From contig JAEEUD010000060.1 of assembly GCA_016286835.1 (NCBI GenBank), positions 1 to 9,021 of the forward strand: a DNA stretch of 9,021 nt. The letters are read 5' to 3'. The stretch comes from Pyramidobacter sp. Its GTDB lineage: Bacteria > Synergistota > Synergistia > Synergistales > Dethiosulfovibrionaceae. The translations under genes were made by a program, and so were the position numbers. Positions within the stretch are counted from its first letter, which is position 1, and every line of letters starts with the position of its first letter. The notes under the pieces were generated by a model. That model saw nothing but the letters and a program-made list of their open reading frames with translations. It was not told the DNA's origin and searched no databases. Shown piece after piece: positions 1 to 5,977 of the stretch.

Positions 1-666
1 TATGCCGTCAATGTCGGCGGCACGGAGCTGTTCGAGCGAAATGCGCAGGACATTTGCGGCTTTGTAAGCGCCGGCTGTTTTTTCTTCAATGTAATCGGGA
101 ATGAAAGAATGTGCGTAGCCAAAAGTCTTGTCTTTGGCAAACTCCGTCTCGGCTGCGGGGATCAGCTCATCACCCTGTTGAACGTAGTGCACGCCGTCAA
201 TGGTGAAGCGTCCGCCTTCTTTAAAATACGGACAGAAAACTTCACCGTCAACGGGGCGGCCTAGGTCGGTCTCCTGACATTCGCGGAGGATCTCGGTTTC
301 CATCGGATAATGACCGCGCATGGTCGAGTCGCTTCTGCTGAGGTACAGATAGGGGACTCCCGTTTCGCGTGCAGCGGCAGAGCAGTTCGCGGCGATCTCA
401 AGATGGGCGCGGCGGCTTTCCTGATGTGTCATCCCCCGGCTGTTCGTGAGGATGAAAAACAGCTTGTCGGAGGCTGAGAACGCCTCGCGGAACGTTTCCT
501 CACTCCAGTTTGTGTACACGGAAACGTCATGAACGGTCTGTACTCCCGTCGGGTCGTCGTCGAGCACGACGAGCTTTGCGGGATTTTTGGCGATCTCTGC
601 CGCAAGAAGGCTGTCGAGATCGGCGCCACAGACGGAAGGATATCGCAACAGTTCACTTGCTTTCAT
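1..666 (-). CDS. Four-carbon acid sugar kinase (DUF1537 family), 3' part outside window
   Basis: The first 222 codons are visible; the frame stays open to the left edge. Family members are usually about 420-480 residues, so roughly half is missing. The N-terminal DUF1537 substrate-binding domain is clear: LDDDPTGVQT at residues 35-44, a TNSRG segment at 74-78, and SRSDSTMRGHYP at 110-121, all hallmark stretches. The family phosphorylates C4 sugar acids (D-threonate, L-threonate, D-erythronate) with ATP in the cytoplasm. The ATP-binding C-terminal domain cannot be seen. The start is ATG at 666, with an AAGGGG ribosome site inside the end of the upstream aldolase gene; only 4 bases separate the aldolase stop from this ATG, so the two are cotranscribed and probably translationally coupled. 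A PdxA-family enzyme elsewhere in the locus recalls the D-threonate kinase (DtnK) pairing, but specificity is inferred, so no symbol is given. Confidence 0.93.
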   Translation of the reverse strand, partial: MKASELLRYPSVCGADLDSLLAAEIAKNPAKLVVLDDDPTGVQTVHDVSVYTNWSEETFREAFSASDKLFFILTNSRGMTHQESRRAHLEIAANCSAAARETGVPYLYLSRSDSTMRGHYPMETEILRECQETDLGRPVDGEVFCPYFKEGGRFTIDGVHYVQQGDELIPAAETEFAKDKTFGYAHSFIPDYIEEKTAGAYKAANVLRISLEQLRAADIDGI

Positions 667-670
667 GGCT

Positions 671-1549
671 TTATTCCCCTTGAGCGGATGAGGTGCGTTC
701 TTCCGGTTTCATGGCGGCAAGGTCCATGTAGCTTTCGGCAGCTTTGCGGAACGCTTCCGTGATGGTCAGCGACAGCGACGACAGATGAGCCGCCGGTTCT
801 CTGTCCAGAAGTTCTTTGGCGGCCGCCGCACCGGCCATGGAGAGCTCTGTATTGACGTTGATCTTGCATATGCCGCGGCGGATGGTGTCCTGAAGAAGTC
901 CGCGGCCCATGCCGGACGCTCCGTGACGCACAAGCGGCGTGTCCACGGCGGCCCGGATCGCCTCAAGGATGTCGAGGCGGATGTGCGGCGTGCCTTTGTA
1001 CAGGCCGTGCACCGTGCCGATCGATACGGCCAGCGCGTCGATACCCGTGCTGCGCACAAACACGGCTGCCTGGGCGGGATCGGTGTACAGTTCGACAGAG
1101 CCGCTGTCTTCTGCGGAATGGGCTCCGGTCTTTACCGCCCCGAGTTCCGCTTCAACGTCTGCGCCGCGTTCAGCTGCCCAGGAGACGACCTGAGCGGTGT
1201 TGCGTATGTTGTCCGCAAATGGCAGGGCACTGCCGTCATACATGACGGAATCGAACCCTGCGTCGATCGCTGCGCGCACGACGTTTAAATCGGAGCAGTG
1301 GTCAAGATGCAGCGCCCATTTGACATTCAAACTTTCCGCGCTGCAGCGGGCGAGTGCGGCGGCTTGCGTGAGGGATAGATTTTTGAGATAGCGTGCGCCG
1401 AAGGCGAGAATGACGGGGCGGTCGGCATCGCGTGCGGCAAGCAGCGCGCCGCGGGCGCTCTCAAAACTGTAAAAGTTGACAGCGGCGACGGCGGTGCCTT
1501 CAGAGCGTGCGGCGTGAAGCATTTTCGACATGAGATGTGACACAGACAT
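671..1549 (-). CDS. Class II (zinc) ketose-bisphosphate aldolase, GatY/KbaY-like
   Basis: This 292-residue protein matches the usual length of tagatose/fructose-bisphosphate class II aldolases. The catalytic set is complete: HLDH at 81-84 (D83 catalytic base, H84 zinc ligand), YDGS at 104-107, VEAELG at 132-137, GTVHG with zinc ligand H181, RHGASG with zinc ligand H209, and NVNTEL at 231-236, which binds the substrate phosphate. The spacing fits GatY (D82, H83, H180, H208) shifted by one residue. The family cleaves ketose 1-phosphates or 1,6-bisphosphates to dihydroxyacetone phosphate plus an aldehyde. The usual HGGSG reads HGASG here. A strong AAGGAGG lies only 2 bases before the ATG at 1549, which is too close; GTG at codon 3 (1543) has better spacing and may be the true start. 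The gene leads a two-gene operon with the DUF1537 kinase. The real substrate is uncertain: FBP, tagatose-BP, or a phosphorylated product of the sugar-acid pathway. Confidence 0.93.
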   Translation of the reverse strand: MSVSHLMSKMLHAARSEGTAVAAVNFYSFESARGALLAARDADRPVILAFGARYLKNLSLTQAAALARCSAESLNVKWALHLDHCSDLNVVRAAIDAGFDSVMYDGSALPFADNIRNTAQVVSWAAERGADVEAELGAVKTGAHSAEDSGSVELYTDPAQAAVFVRSTGIDALAVSIGTVHGLYKGTPHIRLDILEAIRAAVDTPLVRHGASGMGRGLLQDTIRRGICKINVNTELSMAGAAAAKELLDREPAAHLSSLSLTITEAFRKAAESYMDLAAMKPEERTSSAQGE

Positions 1550-1591
1550 GGCCTCCTTTCGGCTGGTAACCGGGAAATCAGACGCGAAATA

Positions 1592-1635
1592 GAAAATAAA
1601 TAACTCAACTAAATATAAAGTCGTACTAAATTCAC
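1592..1635 (-). promoter_or_regulatory. Candidate operator, copy 1 (aldolase-kinase promoter)
   Basis: Read on the minus strand, AATTTAGT (1632-1625) is followed by exactly 18 bases and then GAGTTA (1606-1601) plus a T-rich tail ending at 1592. The same arrangement, with the same 18-base spacing, occurs at 2867-2910 in front of the transporter operon. The two copies agree at 25 of 44 positions, including 8 of 8 in the left block and 12 of 15 in the right block. A further ATTTAGT in the same orientation lies at 1614-1608. The element begins 7 bases past the predicted -10, a position suited to repression. The most likely binder is the adjacent RpiR-type regulator; that is inference. Confidence 0.6.
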
Positions 1636-1642
1636 TATTCGG

Positions 1643-1671
1643 TTTTTACCACCTCCTGCTGATAATGTCAA
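1643..1671 (-). promoter_or_regulatory. Promoter for the aldolase-kinase operon
   Basis: On the minus strand a perfect TTGACA -35 box (1671-1666) is followed after 17 bases by TAAAAA (1648-1643, 4 of 6 matches to TATAAT). Transcription would start near 1636, giving a leader of roughly 85 bases before the aldolase start and placing the candidate operator right at the start of transcription. Confidence 0.6.
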
Positions 1672-1684
1672 TCGCGAAACGCCG

Positions 1685-1700
1685 TTGCATTCTCTTGCAA
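1685..1700. repeat. Short inverted repeat upstream of the regulator gene
   Basis: TTGCA (1685-1689) and TGCAA (1696-1700) form 5-base inverted arms around a 6-base spacer. The repeat overlaps the possible -35 box of the regulator gene and could be an operator, but arms this short occur by chance. Confidence 0.25.
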
Positions 1701-1726
1701 GATCGTCCCGCGCCTGATAGTATACT
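1695..1726 (+). promoter_or_regulatory. Probable promoter region of the RpiR-type regulator gene
   Basis: TTGCAA at 1695-1700 could serve as a -35 box with TAGTAT (1718-1723) after 17 bases. The better-looking -10, TATACT (1721-1726), has a 20-base spacing to the same box. The exact pairing is unclear. Strong ribosome-site sequences (GGAGG at 1734-1738 and GGGGAG at 1741-1746) follow before the ATG at 1754. Confidence 0.4.
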
Positions 1727-1753
1727 GATGTCCGGAGGAAGGGGAGTCTGTCT

Positions 1754-2644
1754 ATGTCGTCTGAACGTCCGCTCGTGCTGCTGAAGAAAAATTACACGTC
1801 GCTTTCATCCCATCAAAAGACGATCGCCGATTTTATCCTGGCGAATATCGATCGCGTGTCGGGACTTGCGATCAGCGAGCTTTCAAGCATTTGCCATGTG
1901 AGCAACACGACAGTCAATCGATTTCTGAAAAAATTGGGATATGAGTCGTTTCCGGAATTCAAGATCGACCTCGCGCGTGAGCAGAGCGCTGCGGAAGCTG
2001 CCGAAGGAGCGTCTTCGCGGTTCGAAGACGGCTATCAGGACATTCCCAGCGGCGCTTCGCCGCGTGAAGTGATCCATGCCGTTACCGCGTCTGCCGCTGC
2101 CGTGATCCGTGACCTGGAATCCATGGTGCAGGCTGAGGATGTGGCAGCCGTCAGCCGGTTGATACGGCAGGCGCCTGCCGTCGTGTTCTACGGAACGGGC
2201 GGTTCTTGCCCGGTTGCTATGGACGCATTTCATAAGTTCATGCGGCTGGGGCTGCCGGTCTTTTTCAGCGAAAACCCGCATCTGTCGATGATCAGGATCG
2301 CCCATCTGCCGAAAGAAAGCGTCGCGGTGCTGTTTTCGCATACGGGAGAGAGCCGTGAAGTCCTGAGCTGCGCCAGTCTGGCCAGGGAAAACGGGAGTCA
2401 TGTCGTCGGCGTGACAAGCTACAACAGAAGCACGCTGGCGACCCTGTCGGACGTGGTGCTTCACAGCGCTTCCTATGATGCACTGCATTATACGGATGCG
2501 CTCGTGTCGAGGCTTGTACAGCTCGTGCTGATGGATATCCTGTTCGTGACGGTGTCTCTGAATATGGAACCGGAAAGCGCGGGGCGCATCAAGATATCCC
2601 GCCATGCGATCGCTTCGGAGAAAAAACGACCGCCGATACGCTGA
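1754..2644 (+). CDS. RpiR/MurR-family transcriptional regulator (HTH plus SIS domain)
   Basis: The protein has 296 residues, a normal length for the family. Residues 1-77 form the RpiR-type helix-turn-helix domain; the recognition region is LAISELSSICHVSNTTVNRF (38-57), followed by KKLGYESFPEFK, a typical RpiR feature. Residues about 125-270 form a SIS (sugar isomerase) domain, with GTGGS at 147-151 and SHTGES at 195-200, the loops that hold a phosphosugar effector. Family members bind DNA as dimers and respond to phosphorylated sugars or sugar acids. The gene sits between two sugar-acid transcription units whose promoters share a long sequence element (1592-1635 and 2867-2910), so it is very likely the local regulator, probably a repressor relieved by a pathway phosphate. 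ATG at 1754 is chosen because GGGGAG at 1741-1746 is 7 bases upstream. It ends 16 bases before its own terminator, so it is transcribed alone. Confidence 0.93.
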   Translation: MSSERPLVLLKKNYTSLSSHQKTIADFILANIDRVSGLAISELSSICHVSNTTVNRFLKKLGYESFPEFKIDLAREQSAAEAAEGASSRFEDGYQDIPSGASPREVIHAVTASAAAVIRDLESMVQAEDVAAVSRLIRQAPAVVFYGTGGSCPVAMDAFHKFMRLGLPVFFSENPHLSMIRIAHLPKESVAVLFSHTGESREVLSCASLARENGSHVVGVTSYNRSTLATLSDVVLHSASYDALHYTDALVSRLVQLVLMDILFVTVSLNMEPESAGRIKISRHAIASEKKRPPIR

Positions 2645-2660
2645 TCATAAAACTTAATGA

Positions 2661-2706
2661 GGGGCTGCCGCTCAAAGCGTGATTCACGAGCGGCAGCCCC
2701 ATTTTT
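2661..2706 (+). terminator. Intrinsic terminator after the regulator gene
   Basis: A perfect 13-base inverted repeat (2661-2673 with 2688-2700, GC-rich) encloses a 14-base loop that can itself pair, and is followed by ATTTTT. It ends the regulator transcript. Confidence 0.92.
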
Positions 2707-2798
2707 GCGCTCGGAAAGCTCAGTGGTGTCGTTTGCCCAACTTCGACTCATCTGCTGCAATTCCTGAGAAATGACAGATGGAAAAAACAAGGATATAA

Positions 2799-2812
2799 AT
2801 GAATCAATTCAT
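2799..2812. repeat. 14-base palindrome upstream of the transporter promoter
   Basis: ATGAAT, CA, ATTCAT form a perfect 6-2-6 palindrome centred 30 bases upstream of the -35 box at 2833. The position would suit an activator site. The sequence is A/T-rich, so chance is a real alternative. Confidence 0.35.
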
Positions 2813-2832
2813 ATTTTTAGAATCTTTTGTTC

Positions 2833-2861
2833 TTGACACGATGGTCGAAAAATGGTACATT
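2833..2861 (+). promoter_or_regulatory. Promoter of the tctC-tctB-tctA-pdxA operon
   Basis: TTGACA (2833-2838) and TACATT (2856-2861) are separated by 17 bases. The -35 is perfect and the -10 matches 4 of 6. Transcription would begin near 2868, exactly at the left end of the candidate operator. Confidence 0.75.
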
Positions 2862-2866
2862 CTAGA

Positions 2867-2910
2867 GGAAATTTAGTGCTCTTGATCTTTATAAAGAGTT
2901 ACTAATTTCC
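2867..2910 (+). promoter_or_regulatory. Candidate operator, copy 2 (transporter operon), imperfect palindrome
   Basis: This element contains AATTTAGT (2870-2877), an 18-base spacer, and GAGTTA (2896-2901) followed by a T-rich tail, matching the copy in front of the aldolase gene. This copy is also an imperfect palindrome: GGAAATT (2867-2873) pairs with AATTTCC (2904-2910), and CTCTT (2879-2883) with AAGAG (2894-2898), around a 10-base loop. It starts at the predicted transcription start, so a bound protein would block initiation. If transcribed, the same repeat could fold as RNA. The RpiR-type protein encoded upstream is the likely binder. Confidence 0.62.
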
Positions 2911-2928
2911 CATTTGCGCTGCAAATGG
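2910..2928 (+). repeat. Perfect hairpin in the transporter operon leader
   Basis: CCATTTGC (2910-2917) and GCAAATGG (2921-2928) pair perfectly around a 3-base loop, about 43 bases downstream of the predicted transcription start and abutting the operator. No run of T follows, so it is not a terminator. It could stabilise the mRNA 5' end or be a second protein site. Confidence 0.5.
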
Positions 2929-2989
2929 CAGAAGTAGCGTGTTTGTCAGTGCGGCTTTTCATATCTTGATCAGGAAGGTGGATTTTTTG

Positions 2990-3955
2990 ATGAAGAAAAA
3001 GTTGATTGGCATTCTGTGTGTGGCGTTTGTGCTTTCTCTTTGTGCGACGGTCAGTTTCGCGGCGGACGGCTGGAAGCCGGACGGAGAAGTCAAATTCGTC
3101 GTGTGCTCATCTGCCGGCGGCGGCAGCGATATCTACACGCGCAAGATGATCGACATCATCAACGGCGAGGGCATTGCCGACACGAAGTTCGTTGTCGATT
3201 ACATGACGGACGGCGGCGGTGAATCCGGTCGCCAGTATGTCTCGACGGCCCGCCGCGGCGACAGACTGCTCGTCGCTATGGAGTACGGCGGCTTTGCCAA
3301 CATGCTGCTCAACACCACGTTCCGCATCGAAGATTTCCGCTGCGTGGCCGTTGTGGCCGAAGAGTGCCAGATCCTCCTTGCAACGCCGAAGGTCAAGTAT
3401 GCGTCGCTGAAGGATGCCATTGAAGCGGCGAAGAACGGCACAATCGTCACGATCGCCGGTTCCGGTCAGGCGGATCAGCAGATGTACCGCATGATGTGCA
3501 AGGAGTTTGGCCTGACGAGCAGCCAGATGACCTATATCCGCTGCAGCTCCACGAGCGAGGCCATCACGAACTGCCTTGGCGGCCACAGCGATTACGTGTT
3601 CGCTCGCGCTTCGGCCTGCATCTCCTACGCTGAGGCGGGCGATCTTGTGCCCGTCGTGGCGCTTCAGGAAAAGCGTTTCTCCGGCAAGCTTGACTGCCCG
3701 ACGATCAGCGAGCTCGGCTACAACACCATCAAGGTCCCGCTGTGGCGCGGCGTGTGCGCCCCGAAGCGCTGCTCGGACAAGGCCTACGAGTTCTACTGCG
3801 ACGCTTTCAGGAAGATGGCCGAGAACAAACGCTGGAGCGAGGAGTACTGCGCCAAGTATCAGGCGACGCCGCTGGCGTTCTTCGGCGCCGACGCGGAGAA
3901 GTACATGAAGGCTTCTCAGGAAGCCTACCTGACCAACGTTGCAAATAAAAAGTAG
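2990..3955 (+). CDS. tctC: TTT transporter periplasmic binding protein (TctC/Bug type)
   Basis: This extracytoplasmic receptor captures a small carboxylate for the TctAB permease. From the ATG at 2990 the protein has 321 residues, the family norm. An AGGAAGGTGG ribosome site ends 8 bases upstream, and a classic signal peptide follows: MKKK, a hydrophobic core, and SFA at 22-24 with cleavage before A25. An in-frame GTG at 2939 would bury the signal peptide and was rejected. Family features include the AGGGSD loop (42-47), GGGESGRQYV (75-84), AGSGQADQQMYR (156-167), a CLGGHSDYVF stretch (195-204) and ISELGY (239-244). The mature part carries 12 cysteines (39, 118, 126, 170, 185, 195, 210, 236, 256, 261, 270, 287), very unusual for this family. 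It is the first gene of the operon. The ligand is presumably the sugar acid used by the kinase and PdxA homologue; tctC is a family name and does not imply citrate. Confidence 0.92.
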   Translation: MKKKLIGILCVAFVLSLCATVSFAADGWKPDGEVKFVVCSSAGGGSDIYTRKMIDIINGEGIADTKFVVDYMTDGGGESGRQYVSTARRGDRLLVAMEYGGFANMLLNTTFRIEDFRCVAVVAEECQILLATPKVKYASLKDAIEAAKNGTIVTIAGSGQADQQMYRMMCKEFGLTSSQMTYIRCSSTSEAITNCLGGHSDYVFARASACISYAEAGDLVPVVALQEKRFSGKLDCPTISELGYNTIKVPLWRGVCAPKRCSDKAYEFYCDAFRKMAENKRWSEEYCAKYQATPLAFFGADAEKYMKASQEAYLTNVANKK

Positions 3956-3970
3956 GCCGGGAGTTCCACG

Positions 3971-4420
3971 GTGAAGAATTTTTCCAAATATGCAGTCCCG
4001 TTTGCCGTCACGCTGACGGGACTGTTTTTTACGGTTTACACGCTCGCGCATTATCAGCTCTATGACGCGACGATGGGACCGATGCAGGGCGCGCTGCCGA
4101 CGGGCATTGCCGCCCTGCTTACGGTATTTGGGGCTGTATCGTGCCTGAAGGCTCGCAACAGCGAAGCCAAACCGTTCGATCTGCGCAACTGGAGTGTGGT
4201 GGCGGCGGTCGGCGCCGTGATCCTGGCGACGCATTATGTGGGCTTTCTGCCGTCTATTTTTGTGTTCCTGTTCGCGTGGATGAAGTTCAAGGAACATCTG
4301 TCATGGAAAACGACGATCATCGTCACCGCGGTGATGGCAGCGTTTGTTTTCGGCGTGTTCGTGTGGTGGATGGAGATCCCGTTCACGCCGGGGATTTTGT
4401 TTGAAGATCTGTGGGGGTAG
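3971..4420 (+). CDS. tctB: TTT transporter small membrane subunit TctB
   Basis: The 149-residue protein fits the TctB family in length and hydropathy, with four likely membrane stretches near residues 9-28, 44-60, 76-104 (a long one including a VGFLPS kink) and 113-132. TctB partners with the large TctA subunit in the inner membrane. The start is GTG at 3971, with GGGAG at 3959-3963 seven bases upstream, and the gene begins 15 bases after the tctC stop. TctB sequences are poorly conserved, so the call rests on size, topology and position between tctC and tctA. It ends a few bases before the tctA start, which suggests translational coupling. Confidence 0.87.
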   Translation: MKNFSKYAVPFAVTLTGLFFTVYTLAHYQLYDATMGPMQGALPTGIAALLTVFGAVSCLKARNSEAKPFDLRNWSVVAAVGAVILATHYVGFLPSIFVFLFAWMKFKEHLSWKTTIIVTAVMAAFVFGVFVWWMEIPFTPGILFEDLWG

Positions 4421-4425
4421 AGCCG

Positions 4426-5943
4426 ATGCTTGAGAATTTTGCGATGCTCTGGGGCGGCATTCAGTCCCTCCTCACAGTTGAGAATTTGCTCATCGTTCTG
4501 ATCGGGACGCTGGTCGGCATCATGATCGGCGCGATCCCCGGAATCGGTTCTCTGTCCGGCTGCGCCATCCTGCTGCCGATGACGTATAACTTTGAGCCGA
4601 CGTCGGCCATTGTATTGCTGGCGACGATCTATTATTCGACGATGTTCGGCGGCAGCATCAGCGCTATCCTGCTCAACATTCCCGGTGACAGTCCCGCCGT
4701 GATGACGGCGCTCGACGGCTATACTCTGGCCCGCAAGGGCAAGGCCGGCAAGGCGCTGGCGGCCGCCACGATTTCATCGTTCGTCGGTGGTCTCATCGGT
4801 ATGCTGATCCTTGTGAGCACGGTCATGTGGCTCGCGCGCTTCGGCCTGAACTTCGGCAACGCGGAGATGACGACGCTGCTGCTGCTTGCGCTTGTTTCCA
4901 TCAGTTGGCTGATCGGCGACAGTCCGGTGAAAGGCATCGTCTCGACGCTGATCGGCGCGTTGCTGGGATGTCTCGGAATCGACGCGATCCTCGGTACTGC
5001 GCGACTGCATTTCGGAAATACGGCGCTGATGGGCGGCATCAAGTTCGCACCGCTGGTGATCGGCGCGGTCGGCTTCGCACAGGTCATCAAGATGGTGACG
5101 GAAAAAGACGTTTACTGCGATACGAAGCTGTCCATGCGGGATTCGCTGCTGGATGCCCATGAGATGAGGCGTATCCTTCCTGTGTCTCTTCGCTCCGGCG
5201 TGATCGGCACCTTCGTCGGCGTCCTTCCCGGAGCCGGCGCTACGACGGCTAGCTTCCTCAACTACGCGATCCAGAAGAAGTCCTTTAAGAGCGAGGTCCC
5301 GCTGGGGGAGGGCGCCATCGAGGGTATTGCGTCCAGCGAGTCGGCGAATAACGCGGCCGCTGCTGGCGCTTTTGCACCGCTGCTGGCACTGGGCATTCCC
5401 GGTTCCGGCACGGGCTCCATTCTGCTGGGCGGTCTGCTGATGTGGGGACTTCAGCCCGGCCCGCTCCTGTTCTCGACGGATCCTGCTTTTGCCTGGGGAT
5501 GTATCGCATCGCTGTTTTTGGCAAATATCATCGCTGTGATTTGCGCGTTTTCCATCATGCCGATGATGACGCGCGTCATCACGATCTCGATCAAGATCCT
5601 GATCCCGACCATCACCGTGGTCTGCGCGGTCGGTTCGTTCAGCGCCACGGAGTCGATGTACGGGCTGTACATCATGTTTTTCGCGGGCATCGTCTGCTAC
5701 CTGCTTGACCGTGACGGTTATCCCATGGCTCCGCTGCTGCTGTCGTTTGTGCTGACGCCGTTGTTTGAAAAGTATATGCGCCGCGCATTCTCTGCGTCGG
5801 CCGGTCATGTGGAGATTTTCTGGCAGTCCGCTATTTGCAAGACGTGTCTGGCGCTGTTCGTGTTCTTCCTCGTCGCGCCTATGGTGAAGTCCGCTTTCCT
5901 GAAGCGGCGCGCGGTTAAAAAGACGAGTGGCGGAAACGTCTGA
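4426..5943 (+). CDS. tctA: TTT transporter large permease subunit TctA
   Basis: TctA is the channel-forming subunit of the sodium- or proton-driven tripartite tricarboxylate transporter. The 505 residues are the normal length and are mostly hydrophobic. Family motifs are present in both pseudo-symmetric halves: GAIPGIGS (35-42) and GVLPGAGAT (275-283). NIPGDSP (84-90) is followed by the DGYTLARKGKAGKAL signature (97-111), and SSESANNAAAAGAF (303-316) precedes GIPGSGTGSILLGG (333-346). A basic tail ends the protein. ATG at 4426 is preferred because a GGGGG tract at 4413-4417 is 8 bases upstream; an in-frame GTG at 4411 would overlap tctB by 10 bases and add five residues. No key motif is missing, so the transporter looks functional. 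Substrate choice lies mainly with the binding protein. Confidence 0.96.
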   Translation: MLENFAMLWGGIQSLLTVENLLIVLIGTLVGIMIGAIPGIGSLSGCAILLPMTYNFEPTSAIVLLATIYYSTMFGGSISAILLNIPGDSPAVMTALDGYTLARKGKAGKALAAATISSFVGGLIGMLILVSTVMWLARFGLNFGNAEMTTLLLLALVSISWLIGDSPVKGIVSTLIGALLGCLGIDAILGTARLHFGNTALMGGIKFAPLVIGAVGFAQVIKMVTEKDVYCDTKLSMRDSLLDAHEMRRILPVSLRSGVIGTFVGVLPGAGATTASFLNYAIQKKSFKSEVPLGEGAIEGIASSESANNAAAAGAFAPLLALGIPGSGTGSILLGGLLMWGLQPGPLLFSTDPAFAWGCIASLFLANIIAVICAFSIMPMMTRVITISIKILIPTITVVCAVGSFSATESMYGLYIMFFAGIVCYLLDRDGYPMAPLLLSFVLTPLFEKYMRRAFSASAGHVEIFWQSAICKTCLALFVFFLVAPMVKSAFLKRRAVKKTSGGNV

Positions 5944-5977
5944 ACGACATTGAAGTCGGAAGGAGATAGGAATAACC

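Larger units (their letters stand above)
2645..2989 (+). other. 345-base regulatory intergenic region
   Basis: This gap holds, in order: the regulator gene's terminator, an A/T-rich stretch containing the palindrome at 2799-2812, a promoter with a perfect -35 box, the second candidate operator, a leader hairpin, and the ribosome site of the binding-protein gene. I see no protein-coding gene in it. The transcribed leader before the binding-protein ATG would be about 120 bases. Confidence 0.75.

Noticed and set aside
2925..2969. A 14-codon open frame (ATG 2925, TGA 2967) in the transporter operon leader, possibly a leader peptide
   Set aside because: Its ATG lies inside the perfect hairpin and has no ribosome site; the codons show no run suggesting attenuation.
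2939..2989. GTG at 2939 as an upstream start for the binding protein
   Set aside because: It would place 17 residues before a textbook signal peptide and lacks a ribosome site, whereas ATG 2990 has one at good spacing.
3107..4297. Long minus-strand open frame opposite the tctC and tctB genes
   Set aside because: It is an antisense shadow in a GC-rich coding region; its translation is rich in R, H and Q with no recognisable family, and the plus-strand genes are certain.
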